Of a stretch of DNA of 64,000 bases, positions 1-8,251 are shown piece after piece. Both the position numbers and the translations under genes were made by a program. This DNA is from Bin5 sp965218625 (lineage in GTDB: Bacteria > Chloroflexota > Anaerolineae > Caldilineales > Caldilineaceae). The DNA is taken from assembly GCA_965218625.1 (NCBI GenBank), contig CBDCLG010000015.1, positions 248,001 to 312,000 of the forward strand, given 5' to 3'. Every line of letters starts with the position of its first letter. The stretch's first letter is position 1. The notes below the pieces were generated by a model, which worked only from the letters and a program-made list of their open reading frames with translations, ran no database searches and was not told where the DNA came from.

Positions 1-2
1 CC

Positions 3-512
3 GGAGAGGCTGAGCACGGCGGGCTGCAAGTCGTCGTCTATCCCATGAAGGCTTCCCTTTACAAGAGGGATGTAGAGGAGGACTACGGGCCAATTGCATA
101 TGCACCGCTGCGCGTCTCCGCGCCGCCAGACGAAATGGGGCTGGCGCCGGGCGGTCTCATGCGCCAGGAGATTTACGAGGACGACTACGGCTTCGACGCG
201 TGGGATACGACGGTGCGGTCGCGCTGCTTCGTGCATATCCTGAACAGCGTACAGTTTTTCAACGTAACCGGCGCCAACCCGCCGACCGAGCCGCCCTCGG
301 CCATGGACTATACGAAGGCCGGGCTGCCGTGGTTCGACTACTACGGTGGAGACCTGAAAGCGTTGGAGGGCGCGCAGAAGCTGGCGGGGTTGGACAGCGT
401 TGCGGCCAAGAAACTGAAGAAGGGAAAGGGTGTCCTGAAGGACAACGAGCCGGTGCAGCCGAAGGTGGTGAAGAAGCTGGGTAGAGGGAAGGTGAGAGAG
501 GGGTCTTTCTAG
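3..512 (+). CDS. Conserved hypothetical protein, 5'-truncated by the window edge
   Basis: The frame is open from base 3, so the gene begins outside the window. The in-frame ATG at 45 is probably internal, because the codons before it also read as ordinary protein. The visible part holds a block rich in aromatic and acidic residues (MRQEIYEDDYG, then a WFDYYGGD motif near residue 95 counted from that Met). It ends in a Lys-rich tail (KKLKKGKG, KKLGRGKV). The WFDYY block resembles a family of uncharacterised bacterial proteins. I recognise no enzyme motif, signal peptide or membrane segment. The function is unknown; that it codes is well supported by frame length and composition. Confidence 0.7.
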   Translation, partial: GEAEHGGLQVVVYPMKASLYKRDVEEDYGPIAYAPLRVSAPPDEMGLAPGGLMRQEIYEDDYGFDAWDTTVRSRCFVHILNSVQFFNVTGANPPTEPPSAMDYTKAGLPWFDYYGGDLKALEGAQKLAGLDSVAAKKLKKGKGVLKDNEPVQPKVVKKLGRGKVREGSF

Positions 513-1011
513 GGTTTAGGAAGATCGCGACACTCTAACAGCGCCATGCCTCGCTGCGCGACTCCAGACTGTAAGAGGGAATGCGGGCGGTGTGACTGGC
601 GCGTTTTTCGTGCGTGAGTGCGCTCTGGCGGCGGGTCGAGAAAGCTCGCCCGAGAGGTGTCAGGAATCTTGTCGAACATCGGAAGTGCCTCTGTCCAAAG
701 ACTTTCGAGGCAATTCATCAACTCTGCGGATGTTAAAACCGACGATGACCCTGTTCTTCATCATCGCGGAAAGATTGTCGGTTGCCGCAGTGCCTTGCGA
801 AATCGCTGGTGCCATCCCCGTTGATGTTGGGGTGTGCTTCGTCGTGCTTCGGCCGCTATGCGTCTTCGGCATCATAGAACCTCCACCCTTCAATTAGACG
901 CTGATCGCCCATGGGTTCGCCATAGACACCCGGCTGAAATTCGACTCTTGGACGACTAATCACGACTTCACTAACAAATTTGTGCGCACCGCCCGACACG
1001 CTTTCAATCCC
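513..1011. other. Intergenic stretch without a recognisable gene
   Basis: About 500 bases separate the convergent ends of the truncated gene and the Rieske gene. Short open frames exist on both strands, for example 660-893 minus, but none has a ribosome binding site, family motif or convincing codon use. I see no tRNA or strong terminator hairpin. It could be decayed coding sequence. Confidence 0.5.
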
Positions 1012-1362
1012 TTACGCGTACAGCACCACCTTCTCGCCCTCGACCTCCACGCGATACGTCCGCACGCGCAGCTGCGGATCGTACAGCGCCTCGCCGGTCT
1101 TGATGTCGAACTCCCACTGGTGCCAGGGGCATTTGATGATCTCGCCCTCGCGCGTGTAGGTCATGCCGGTCATGCCGTCGGGCAGCACGAGCGGACGGAC
1201 GCGGCCGCGGCACAGCGGCCCTGTCCTGTGTGGGCAGATGTTGCGCAGGGCGTAGTATTCGCCGCCGAGATTGAAGACGCCGATCTCGCGCCCGTTGACG
1301 GACACGATCTTGCGGCCGCCGGGGGGGATCTCATCGGCGGCTGCGATCACGTGCGCGGGCAT
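1012..1362 (-). CDS. Rieske [2Fe-2S] ferredoxin-type protein
   Basis: This 116-residue single-domain Rieske protein carries both cluster-binding boxes: CPH (Cys43, His45) and CPWH (Cys78, His81). The two Cys and two His ligate a [2Fe-2S] cluster. The lack of a signal peptide or membrane segment points to a cytoplasmic electron-transfer protein, such as the ferredoxin of a ring-hydroxylating oxygenase, or a small regulatory Rieske subunit. Its ATG overlaps the TGA of the upstream amidohydrolase (TGATG), so the two are probably translationally coupled. No oxygenase alpha subunit is present in the window, so its redox partner is not known. Confidence 0.9.
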   Translation of the reverse strand: MPAHVIAAADEIPPGGRKIVSVNGREIGVFNLGGEYYALRNICPHRTGPLCRGRVRPLVLPDGMTGMTYTREGEIIKCPWHQWEFDIKTGEALYDPQLRVRTYRVEVEGEKVVLYA

Positions 1363-2540
1363 CAGTCGAGGCCGTAAAACTCGGCGGCGGTGTCGTACAT
1401 CACGCGCGGGCGCAGTTTCTTATCGAGACTGCGCATGAAGCCTGCCGGTTCTTCCCAGTCCCAGTGGGGGTAGTCGCTGGCGAAGACCAGGATTTCGTCG
1501 GCGTGGAGCCAGTCGAGGAAGGTCTCGAGCGCCTGGCGGTCGGGCGCGTTGGGGAAGGGCTGGGAACCGAAGCGGATGTGTTCGCGCAGATATTCGCTCG
1601 GCAGCCGCTTGACCCAGGGCGTGTAATCGCGCAGGCTCTTCCAGTCGGCATCCATGTGCCACATCAGGCCGGGCACCCAGAAGACGTCGTGTTCGATGAA
1701 GAGATACCTGAAGTTGGGGAACTTCTCGAAGACGCCCTCGCAGATGAGGCTGGCGGTGTGGGCCATTGCAATCTGCGGGCGGGCCATGCGCATCTCGAGG
1801 TAGTAGGTCGGGTAGCCGGCCGCGGTCGGCGGCGCCGAGAAGCCGGCGCCCTCGCCGCCAAAATGGATGCACATCGGCAGGCCGTGGCGCTCGCAGGCCT
1901 CGTAGATCGAGTGGTAGATGCGGTTGCCGAACGGGTGCAGGCTGCCGGCCGGCATCAGCACCTGGGCCACGCCGGGATGGTCGCCCAGGCGGTCGATCTC
2001 GGCCGCGGCCTGCTGTGGGTCGGCGGGGGCTATGTGGATCGAGGCGCGCAGGCGGTCATCTTTGGCAACCCACTCGGCCAGCGTCCAGTCGTTGAAGGCG
2101 CGGCAGTAGGCCGCGGCGTAGTCGACGGTAGGATGGACGGCCATGCTGTACGGTCCGCCCTCGCCGGTCAGGACGGCGAGATCGATTCCGTAGCGGTCCA
2201 GGTGCTTTTCGATGCAGACTTCGGGAACGGTGGTTGGATTCGGCTCGTCTTCGGCGCCCTCCCACAGGTCCTGGCGCGCGCCGCCGCCGGGCATATTGGT
2301 ATAGCCCAGATACGGGCTCATGGCGCCGAAATCCTTGATCTGCTCTACGTACTGGCGCGGGAGATAGGGAAAGAGCGCCTCCACCCCGGGCGTACGGTGA
2401 TGCACGTCGCAGTCGATAATCCGCTGGCGAACGGCGCTCTGTTCCCCCTCTTGCGCCGACGGGTCAGTTTCTGTCCCCGCCGGATGTTCAACCTGAGCCG
2501 TCTGCCCCGCCGCTGGCCGTTCCGCTACCAGAGTCGCCAT
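1362..2540 (-). CDS. Amidohydrolase family 2 protein (ACMSD/decarboxylase-like)
   Basis: The protein is a metal-dependent TIM-barrel hydrolase or decarboxylase of the Amidohydro_2 type. Visible motifs are DCDVHH (residues 43-48, the usual DxH metal-binding start), CIHFGGEG, the FIEHDVFW block and the C-terminal SDYPHWD with the catalytic Asp. The ATG at 2540 is preferred because AAGGAGCGG lies just upstream. An in-frame ATG at 2612 would overlap the upstream gene. Length is 392 residues, with an Ala/Glu-rich N-terminal extension of about 35. Relatives decarboxylate aromatic or semialdehyde acids. The RraA-like and Rieske neighbours fit a catabolic operon for an aromatic or related acid, but the substrate cannot be read from sequence. 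Confidence 0.88.
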   Translation of the reverse strand: MATLVAERPAAGQTAQVEHPAGTETDPSAQEGEQSAVRQRIIDCDVHHRTPGVEALFPYLPRQYVEQIKDFGAMSPYLGYTNMPGGGARQDLWEGAEDEPNPTTVPEVCIEKHLDRYGIDLAVLTGEGGPYSMAVHPTVDYAAAYCRAFNDWTLAEWVAKDDRLRASIHIAPADPQQAAAEIDRLGDHPGVAQVLMPAGSLHPFGNRIYHSIYEACERHGLPMCIHFGGEGAGFSAPPTAAGYPTYYLEMRMARPQIAMAHTASLICEGVFEKFPNFRYLFIEHDVFWVPGLMWHMDADWKSLRDYTPWVKRLPSEYLREHIRFGSQPFPNAPDRQALETFLDWLHADEILVFASDYPHWDWEEPAGFMRSLDKKLRPRVMYDTAAEFYGLD

Positions 2541-2583
2541 CTTCCGCTCCTTATCCTGCACCAGGGGCATTGGCCCCGGGCAG

Positions 2584-3327
2584 CTACTTTCGCCCATCCT
2601 CGCGCGCTGCACGCACCTTTTCGTAGGTGTCCGGTCCGGGCGGATAGTACTTGCCCGGCACGACCCCCTCCGCCAGGACGCGCTCCTTGATCATCGTTTC
2701 GGCTTCCTCATGCACTTCTGTCAGCTCGGCGCACTCCTCGGCAAACCAGGAGGGCACGACGACCACGCCGTCGTTGTCGCCGACCAACACGTCGCCGGGC
2801 CGGACAAGCGCGCCGCCGCACTGCACGTCGACGTTTTCCTGCGCCGGGATGGCGTAGGGCACGCCTCCAAGAGGCGTTCGTTCGCGGGCGTAGATGATAA
2901 GCCCGTACTCCTCCTGCACCATAATATCGAGGTCGCGTATGCCACCGTCGGTCACGACGCCATCAGCGTTGTTCATTTTCAACTGCAGCGCCTTCACGTC
3001 GCCGAAGATGCAGGGCCGGGCGTCGCCCATGACGTCGCAGACGAGCACGTCGCCCGGGCCGCAGCGTGCCATCGCCAGGTACTCAGGCGAATTTTCACCG
3101 ATCTGCACCTCGCTCTGCAAGTCGGGGCGGGGCGGCAGATAGCGAAGCGTGCGGGCGCGGGCGGCTATCGGCTGGCCCGGCGTGCAAGGCCGGACGTTTT
3201 CCATGAAGGGAAAAGGGACACCGGCATAGAGATGAACCGTATGCCAGACGGTCGCCACCGGCAGCTTCTTGAGGCGGTCCAGGATGTGCTGCGGGACTTC
3301 GACCGGTGTATGGGAGCGTTCAGACAT
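2584..3327 (-). CDS. RraA-family protein (4-hydroxy-4-methyl-2-oxoglutarate aldolase / demethylmenaquinone methyltransferase-like)
   Basis: At 247 residues, this has the RraA/HMG-aldolase core: GDVLVCDVMGD, then a conserved Gly-Gly-Ile-Arg-Asp block (GVVTDGGIRDLD) holding the Arg-Asp that binds the carboxylate and metal. The later stretch VRPGDVLVGDNDGVVVVP is typical of the family. Members are either metal-dependent aldolases of pyruvate-yielding oxo acids or inhibitors of RNase E. The extended N- and C-termini and the catabolic neighbours favour an enzyme. A good ribosome binding site (AGGAGA) precedes the ATG. It is the first gene of a three-gene minus-strand operon and ends 43 bases before the amidohydrolase start. 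Confidence 0.85.
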   Translation of the reverse strand: MSERSHTPVEVPQHILDRLKKLPVATVWHTVHLYAGVPFPFMENVRPCTPGQPIAARARTLRYLPPRPDLQSEVQIGENSPEYLAMARCGPGDVLVCDVMGDARPCIFGDVKALQLKMNNADGVVTDGGIRDLDIMVQEEYGLIIYARERTPLGGVPYAIPAQENVDVQCGGALVRPGDVLVGDNDGVVVVPSWFAEECAELTEVHEEAETMIKERVLAEGVVPGKYYPPGPDTYEKVRAAREDGRK

Positions 3328-3555
3328 CAGGTGTCTCCTGTGCTGCGACTGACACTCGCGCTCTTTTGGCGTAGATCAGCCTGGGTAAATGGGTGATGGA
3401 AGTATTTGCTGCACGCCGAATGTATTCGGGCTGAATTTCTTGCAGGCTGGAGCGACAGATCGGCAATAGGTCAGGGCTGGCACAGATCATACCCGAAATC
3501 GGCCGAATCGTCTACAAGAAAGGGCGCCCGCGGAGAAGAAAACGTCCGCAACAAT

Positions 3556-3584
3556 TTAAGTGAAGGTACGCCCTGGTGTATGAT
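3556..3584 (+). promoter_or_regulatory. Candidate promoter of the MFS gene
   Basis: TTAAGT (3556-3561), 17 bases, then TATGAT (3579-3584). Predicted transcription start near 3591 leaves about 28 bases before the ATG at 3619. The -35 box is poor, so this is tentative. Confidence 0.4.
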
Positions 3585-3618
3585 AGAGGGACACTTCGGC
3601 CTACGGATTCGCCCCATT

Positions 3619-5013
3619 ATGAAAAGTCGGAAATTCAGTTCGGCAGCGCCGGCTCCCGAGCAGGGGGCGGGACCGCTGTGGGGTCTGCTCATCGGCCTGA
3701 TGATCCCGGTCGGCATGACCACGTTCAACATGTCGATGTTCAGCGTGGCCCTGCCAACGGTGCGGGACGCCTTCGGCGCGGAGGCGGACCTGACAGCCTG
3801 GCTGGTGACCGCCTACAGCCTGCCGTTCGTGATCTTCATGCCGCTCTACGGCAAATTGGGGGACAGCCTGGGCAAGGCCCGGCTTTTCCAGAGCGGCATC
3901 GTGCTCTTTTTCACCGGCACGCTGGTCTGCGTGCTGGCGCGGGACCTGCCACAGCTTGTTATCGGCCGCGTCCTGCAGGGGACGGGCACCGCCGGCTTTT
4001 ACCCGCTCTGCATCGCCATCATCGCTGAACGCTTCCCGCCGTCGCATCAGGGCCGGGCGATGGGCACATGGAGCTCAGTTGCGCCCGGCGCGGCGTCGCT
4101 GGGACCGCTGCTGGGCGGGTTCGCGGTCAATCAGTTCGGCTGGAACTATGTTTTTGTTCCGAGCCTGCTCGTCGGCGTGATTGCGATGTGGGTTGTCTAC
4201 CGGCAGGTGCCGGCGCAGCGGCCCGTGAGCGGAGAGGGGCTGCAGTCGTTCGACTGGCAGGGCGCGGCCTTTCTGGGCGGCACGCTCGTCTTTGCCATGT
4301 TTTACCTGTCGAGCCGCACGGTCAGCGGCGTCGAACCGCTGCGCGATTGGCGTTTCCTGGCGGTCGCGATCGCGTTTGGCCTCCTGTTCTGGCGACGGGA
4401 AAGCCGGACCGCCAGGCCCCTGGTCAATTTCGGGCTCTACAAGCGCAAGAACTTCGGCGTCGCCTCGATGTCGGCGGGCTGCCGCATGATCATCATGCAC
4501 ACGGTCAACTTTCTGTACGTCCTCTATCTGACCGACGTATACGGGCTGAACGCGATGACACTGGGCGCCTTCTCGACCGTCTTTGCCGTCGCCATCCTGG
4601 CTACGACGCGGCTCGGCGGACAGCTTGCGGACCGGATACACTACCGCTGGATCGTGGGCAGCAGTTTTGCGATCCAGTGCGGCGCGCTGACCGGCCTGGC
4701 GCTGCTTTCGCCGCCTCTGTTGGGCGCGGCGGGGTTGATTTTGGCGCAGGCGCTGGGGGGCGGGCTGGCGCTGGCCGCGCTGCATCGTGCGGCGATGGAG
4801 GAGATCCCGGCGACGGAAAGCGGCGCGGCGGCGGGACTGTACAGTACGGCGCGCTTTGGCGGCGGGGTGATCGGCGCGACGATCGCGGGTGTGGCGCTGC
4901 AGCAGGCGCTGCAGTTCGCGCCCGGCCCCGGCGAGGCGTTTCAGTGGGTTTTCGGTGCGGTTGCCGTAATCAGCCTGGCGAGTCTGATGGTGGCGTGGCG
5001 ATTGCAGAGATAG
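3619..5013 (+). CDS. MFS transporter, DHA2/EmrB-QacA-like drug:H+ antiporter
   Basis: This is a 464-residue polytopic membrane protein with about 14 predicted hydrophobic segments, as in the DHA2 group. Motif A is recognisable in the loop LYGKLGDSLGKARLF. Motif C of antiporters appears as GAASLGPLLGG in segment 5. These mark a proton-coupled exporter of drugs or small amphiphiles in the cytoplasmic membrane. An in-frame ATG at 3580 also exists. I chose 3619 because the residues before it look non-coding and a -10-like element overlaps 3579-3584. No clear ribosome binding site precedes either start. It is a monocistronic plus-strand gene, convergent with the methyltransferase. Confidence 0.85.
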   Translation: MKSRKFSSAAPAPEQGAGPLWGLLIGLMIPVGMTTFNMSMFSVALPTVRDAFGAEADLTAWLVTAYSLPFVIFMPLYGKLGDSLGKARLFQSGIVLFFTGTLVCVLARDLPQLVIGRVLQGTGTAGFYPLCIAIIAERFPPSHQGRAMGTWSSVAPGAASLGPLLGGFAVNQFGWNYVFVPSLLVGVIAMWVVYRQVPAQRPVSGEGLQSFDWQGAAFLGGTLVFAMFYLSSRTVSGVEPLRDWRFLAVAIAFGLLFWRRESRTARPLVNFGLYKRKNFGVASMSAGCRMIIMHTVNFLYVLYLTDVYGLNAMTLGAFSTVFAVAILATTRLGGQLADRIHYRWIVGSSFAIQCGALTGLALLSPPLLGAAGLILAQALGGGLALAALHRAAMEEIPATESGAAAGLYSTARFGGGVIGATIAGVALQQALQFAPGPGEAFQWVFGAVAVISLASLMVAWRLQR

Positions 5014-5127
5014 AGAATCCCTCGACGCGAGTCCATGAATGGTTGGGTGTGGACGCCTGAGCGAGGCAGGTGGAAGGAACGCGCGTGATATCTTGGTTCA
5101 CGTGAGAGCAGGCGCCCGGTTCTACCA

Positions 5128-5937
5128 TCAGTTCTTGACGCCGACCAGTGAGACGGCGCCAATATGGGCCTCGTATCGGCGAAAAACCGACCTCATTCGG
5201 AAGATGCGCCGCCGGGCAGCCGCGTTCCTCGCAACTCTGAACAGGAAGCCAATCGTGCCGCCCAATCCTTCATCCTGGACAAATCGGCGCGGCTCCAGCA
5301 GGTGCATGGGGGTGGTCGCCTGCGCCTCGACTGTAAAGCCGTGCTCCTCCAGCAGAGTCCTCCATTCACTTGGGGTCAAAGGCCTGGCTCCAACGTGAAT
5401 GGCGTCAGACAGCGCCTTGTTAATCTCCGCCTTGCGCTCTTCGGCCAGACCGTCGGGCTGCAAGGACAGTTCGTGGATTCCGTACCTCCCTCCGGCCTGG
5501 AGCAGGCGCGCGGCCTCCTTCACGATTGATGCCTTATGGCCGGGCGTCTGCATCGTCAGCATAGCTTCGCCGTAGACGACGGTCGCGGAGGCGTCGGGCA
5601 GGCCGGTCTCCTCGGCGCGGCCGACGAGACATTGCTGCGACGGTCCTTGCAGATAGCTGCGCACCTGTCCGGCGGCAGCATCGTCCCTTTCGATGCCGGT
5701 ATAGGAGCGAGGACCACGCGCCAGCGTTTCGCGCGCGGTAACCCCCATTCCAGGGGCGAATTCGACCACCTGATCGTCGGAGCCGATGTCAATGTCTTCC
5801 AGCATCCGGCGGGTCAATTCGATACCGCCGGGCCGCAGGACGCGCTTGCCCATCTGCGCCAGCAGCCAGTGGCCGGGCATGCGGTCAAAGTCCAGGCCCT
5901 CGCCTGGCAATGCAGCTTCATTCTCGGACCGGCCCAC
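5128..5937 (-). CDS. Class I SAM-dependent methyltransferase
   Basis: The 269-residue protein has a Rossmann-type methyltransferase core. Motif I is VVEFAPGMGVTA (residues 57-68), followed by the acidic end of strand 2 in YTGIERDD, then DASATVVYGEAML as motif IV. An arginine-rich C-terminus follows. The methyl acceptor is unknown; the core is of the small-molecule or lipid methyltransferase kind. It starts 27 bases after the hyuB stop and probably shares that transcript, which may be the best clue to its role. Confidence 0.85.
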   Translation of the reverse strand: MGRSENEAALPGEGLDFDRMPGHWLLAQMGKRVLRPGGIELTRRMLEDIDIGSDDQVVEFAPGMGVTARETLARGPRSYTGIERDDAAAGQVRSYLQGPSQQCLVGRAEETGLPDASATVVYGEAMLTMQTPGHKASIVKEAARLLQAGGRYGIHELSLQPDGLAEERKAEINKALSDAIHVGARPLTPSEWRTLLEEHGFTVEAQATTPMHLLEPRRFVQDEGLGGTIGFLFRVARNAAARRRIFRMRSVFRRYEAHIGAVSLVGVKN

Positions 5938-5964
5938 GGCCGTTTCCCCCTGTTTTCTTCCAGG

Positions 5965-7557
5965 CTATTCGGAAGCGCCCCAGCCGCCGCCGCCGGGTGT
6001 TTCGATGCGCAGACGTTGGCCTGGCAACATGCGCCGGGTGACCTTTGAGGACAGCTCCTCTTCGGACCCGTCGTTGTCGATGAAGAGATTGCGGCCGGGC
6101 GCGGCCGGCGAACCGCCAGCCAGCCCCCATGGTGCGATGGCGCGGCGCTCGCTGAGAATGGTGGCCGTTGTGGGACGCAGGATCTCGTATTCGCGCACAA
6201 TGCCCTCCCCACCGTTATGCCGGCCTGCACCCCCGCTGCCGCGGCGCAGATGATAACGGGTCAGGCGCAGCGGGTAGGCCAGTTCGAGGGCCTCGACGGG
6301 TGTGTTGAGCGTGTTGCTCATGTGTACGTGCGCGCCGCTGAAGCCTTCTCCGAGCGGATGCGCGCCCATGCCGCCGCCGAGCGTCTCGTAGTAGGTCCAC
6401 GGCGATCCGTCGGCGTTCTGACCGCCCATCGTGCAGTTGTTCATCGTGCCCTGTCCGGCCGCGGCGATGCGGTCCGGCAGGGCTTGCGCAAGCGCGCCGA
6501 ACACGACATCAGTGATGCGCTGCGAAGTCTCGACGTTGCCGCCGGCCACGGCAGCGGGCGGCCGCGCGTTGACGAGGCAGCCGGGCGGCGCCTCCACCCG
6601 TACGGGTGCGAAACAGCCGGCATTGACCGGAACTTCCTCGCCCACCAGGCAGCGTACAACGTAGTAGCATGCCGAACGGGTGACACTGATAGGCGCGTTG
6701 AGCGAACCGTGAATGCTCGGACAGGTGCCGGTGAAGTCGAACGTGACGGTCTCGCCTTCCACGGTAGCTGTCACCCGGATAGGCGCGGGTGTCGTCTGCC
6801 CGTCCACGACCGATTCGATCGGGTCTTCAAAGGTGTAGCTGCCCTGCGGCCAGGATCGAATGGCGGCGCGGGTCAGGCGTTCGCTGTAGGCCAGCAGATG
6901 GCCGGCATAGGTCAGCAACTCATCCTTGCCGTGACGGGTCGCGAGTTCATGCAGGCGGCGGTCGCCGACCGCATGGGCCGCGCGCTGTGCGGCCAGATCG
7001 CCGCGGCGTTCATCGGGCGTGCGCACATTGCGCAGGATCAGCTCCAACACCGGCTCAAGAAGCTCGCCGGCCTCATAGAGCTTGAGCGGCGGGATGATAA
7101 TGCCCTCCTGGTACAGCTCGGAGGAGAGGGGCAGAGAGCCGGGGGACATGCCGCCGACATCGGCGTGGTGGGCGCGGCTGGCTGCGAAAAAATGGGGCGA
7201 TACCGGACCGGCTGCACCTCTCGCCTCAGCAAGAAAGACCGGCGAAACCAAGGTGATGTCGGGCAGGTGAGAGCCGCCGAAGTAGGGATCGTTGAGGATG
7301 ACGACATCGCCCTGCTGCCACTCGTCAAAAACGGCCAGGGCGGCGGCAACACTGTCCGGCATCGCGCCTAGATGGGCAGGAATGTGCGCGGCCTGCGCAA
7401 CCAGCCGCCCGGCGTCGTCAAAGAGCGCGCAGGAGAAGTCCAGGCGCTCTTTGATATTGGGCGAGTAGCTTGTGCGCTGCAGGGTGATGCCCATCTCTTC
7501 AGCGATACCGCTGAATCGGTGACGATAGAGCTCAAGTGTGATGGGATCGGGCGTCAT
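5965..7557 (-). CDS. hyuB: Hydantoinase B / 5-oxoprolinase beta-type subunit
   Basis: The 530-residue protein covers the full HyuB/oxoprolinase-B family. Features are the start block LELYRHRFSGIAEEMG, the conserved NDPYFGGSHLPD region, SLNAPISVT, the GGGMGAHPLGEG block and a Gly-rich C-terminal TPGGGGWG. With HyuA it forms an ATP-dependent hydrolase opening hydantoin, 5-oxoproline, N-methylhydantoin or acetone-carboxylase-like substrates; the precise substrate cannot be assigned. Its partner hyuA lies upstream in the same direction, separated by a small membrane-protein gene, which is an uncommon arrangement. Confidence 0.92.
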   Translation of the reverse strand: MTPDPITLELYRHRFSGIAEEMGITLQRTSYSPNIKERLDFSCALFDDAGRLVAQAAHIPAHLGAMPDSVAAALAVFDEWQQGDVVILNDPYFGGSHLPDITLVSPVFLAEARGAAGPVSPHFFAASRAHHADVGGMSPGSLPLSSELYQEGIIIPPLKLYEAGELLEPVLELILRNVRTPDERRGDLAAQRAAHAVGDRRLHELATRHGKDELLTYAGHLLAYSERLTRAAIRSWPQGSYTFEDPIESVVDGQTTPAPIRVTATVEGETVTFDFTGTCPSIHGSLNAPISVTRSACYYVVRCLVGEEVPVNAGCFAPVRVEAPPGCLVNARPPAAVAGGNVETSQRITDVVFGALAQALPDRIAAAGQGTMNNCTMGGQNADGSPWTYYETLGGGMGAHPLGEGFSGAHVHMSNTLNTPVEALELAYPLRLTRYHLRRGSGGAGRHNGGEGIVREYEILRPTTATILSERRAIAPWGLAGGSPAAPGRNLFIDNDGSEEELSSKVTRRMLPGQRLRIETPGGGGWGASE

Positions 7558-7642
7558 CGCTCAGTTGCCGGTTCTTCGTTTGCGTTCTTGAGCGGGAGCG
7601 TGCGGTAGCGCCCGAAGTCTGAGCCGGCCGCTGGCGGCAGGC

Positions 7643-8176
7643 TCAGGCGTGCGCTTCATTTGACTGAGCCCAGGAGAGTACGCGCAGAGCAAACAGGATG
7701 GCCACGGCCGCGACAATGACCCAGATCCAAAAGCGGAAGAATGCGCCGCGCAATGCCCACTGCATGGCGAGTGCGTCGTTAATCGTCTTGGGGTAGACCA
7801 GCTCGTGCCTTTCGTTCACCGCCACGTTGGTGAAGCGCTGCTCGCGGCCGTCGGGCCAGAGGACGCTCAACTCATGCACTGCTTCGTCCTCCTCCAGATC
7901 GAAGAGAACAGTGCGGTTGCCGGCACTGACCTGGCCTTCCAGGGTTTCGAATTCGAGGGTAACGGCGAGCGCGGCGCCGTCGGTGGCGTAGACATCATCT
8001 TCGGACACTGTGAACGCGACCCAGTTATGACCTTCGGGCACGTCGGCCATGAAGCGGTCGGCTTCGGGCAGGCCGACTTCAAGCGCGTCGCGCACAGGGA
8101 TCCAGAGCAGAAGAACTGCCACAACCAGCGGCAGAAGAAATAGCAAGAGACGTTGGCGGGAAGACAGCGGCAACAT
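7643..8176 (-). CDS. Unknown two-segment membrane protein between hyuA and hyuB
   Basis: This 177-residue protein has an N-terminal hydrophobic segment (residues about 10-26, LLLFLLPLVVAVLLLWIP) and a C-terminal one (about 145-168). Between them is a roughly 115-residue acidic domain of alternating hydrophobic residues, probably a beta-sandwich facing outside. Both ends would anchor it in the membrane. I do not recognise the family. It sits between the two hydantoinase genes on the same strand, 75 bases after hyuA and 85 before hyuB, so it is probably co-transcribed. Whether it takes part in substrate uptake or is merely inserted cannot be told. Confidence 0.75.
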   Translation of the reverse strand: MLPLSSRQRLLLFLLPLVVAVLLLWIPVRDALEVGLPEADRFMADVPEGHNWVAFTVSEDDVYATDGAALAVTLEFETLEGQVSAGNRTVLFDLEEDEAVHELSVLWPDGREQRFTNVAVNERHELVYPKTINDALAMQWALRGAFFRFWIWVIVAAVAILFALRVLSWAQSNEAHA

Positions 8177-8251
8177 CGCGCAACTCCAAACTGAAAACGA
8201 AGGACCAACTCGTGAAGGCTATGATAACACAGGCGGACCGCAAGACCAGTC

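Noticed and set aside
2540..2612. Upstream in-frame start of the amidohydrolase
   Set aside because: It would overlap the RraA-like gene and lacks a ribosome binding site, whereas the ATG at 2540 has one.
1464..2690. 408-codon plus-strand frame opposite the amidohydrolase
   Set aside because: Antisense frame; the minus-strand protein has complete family motifs.
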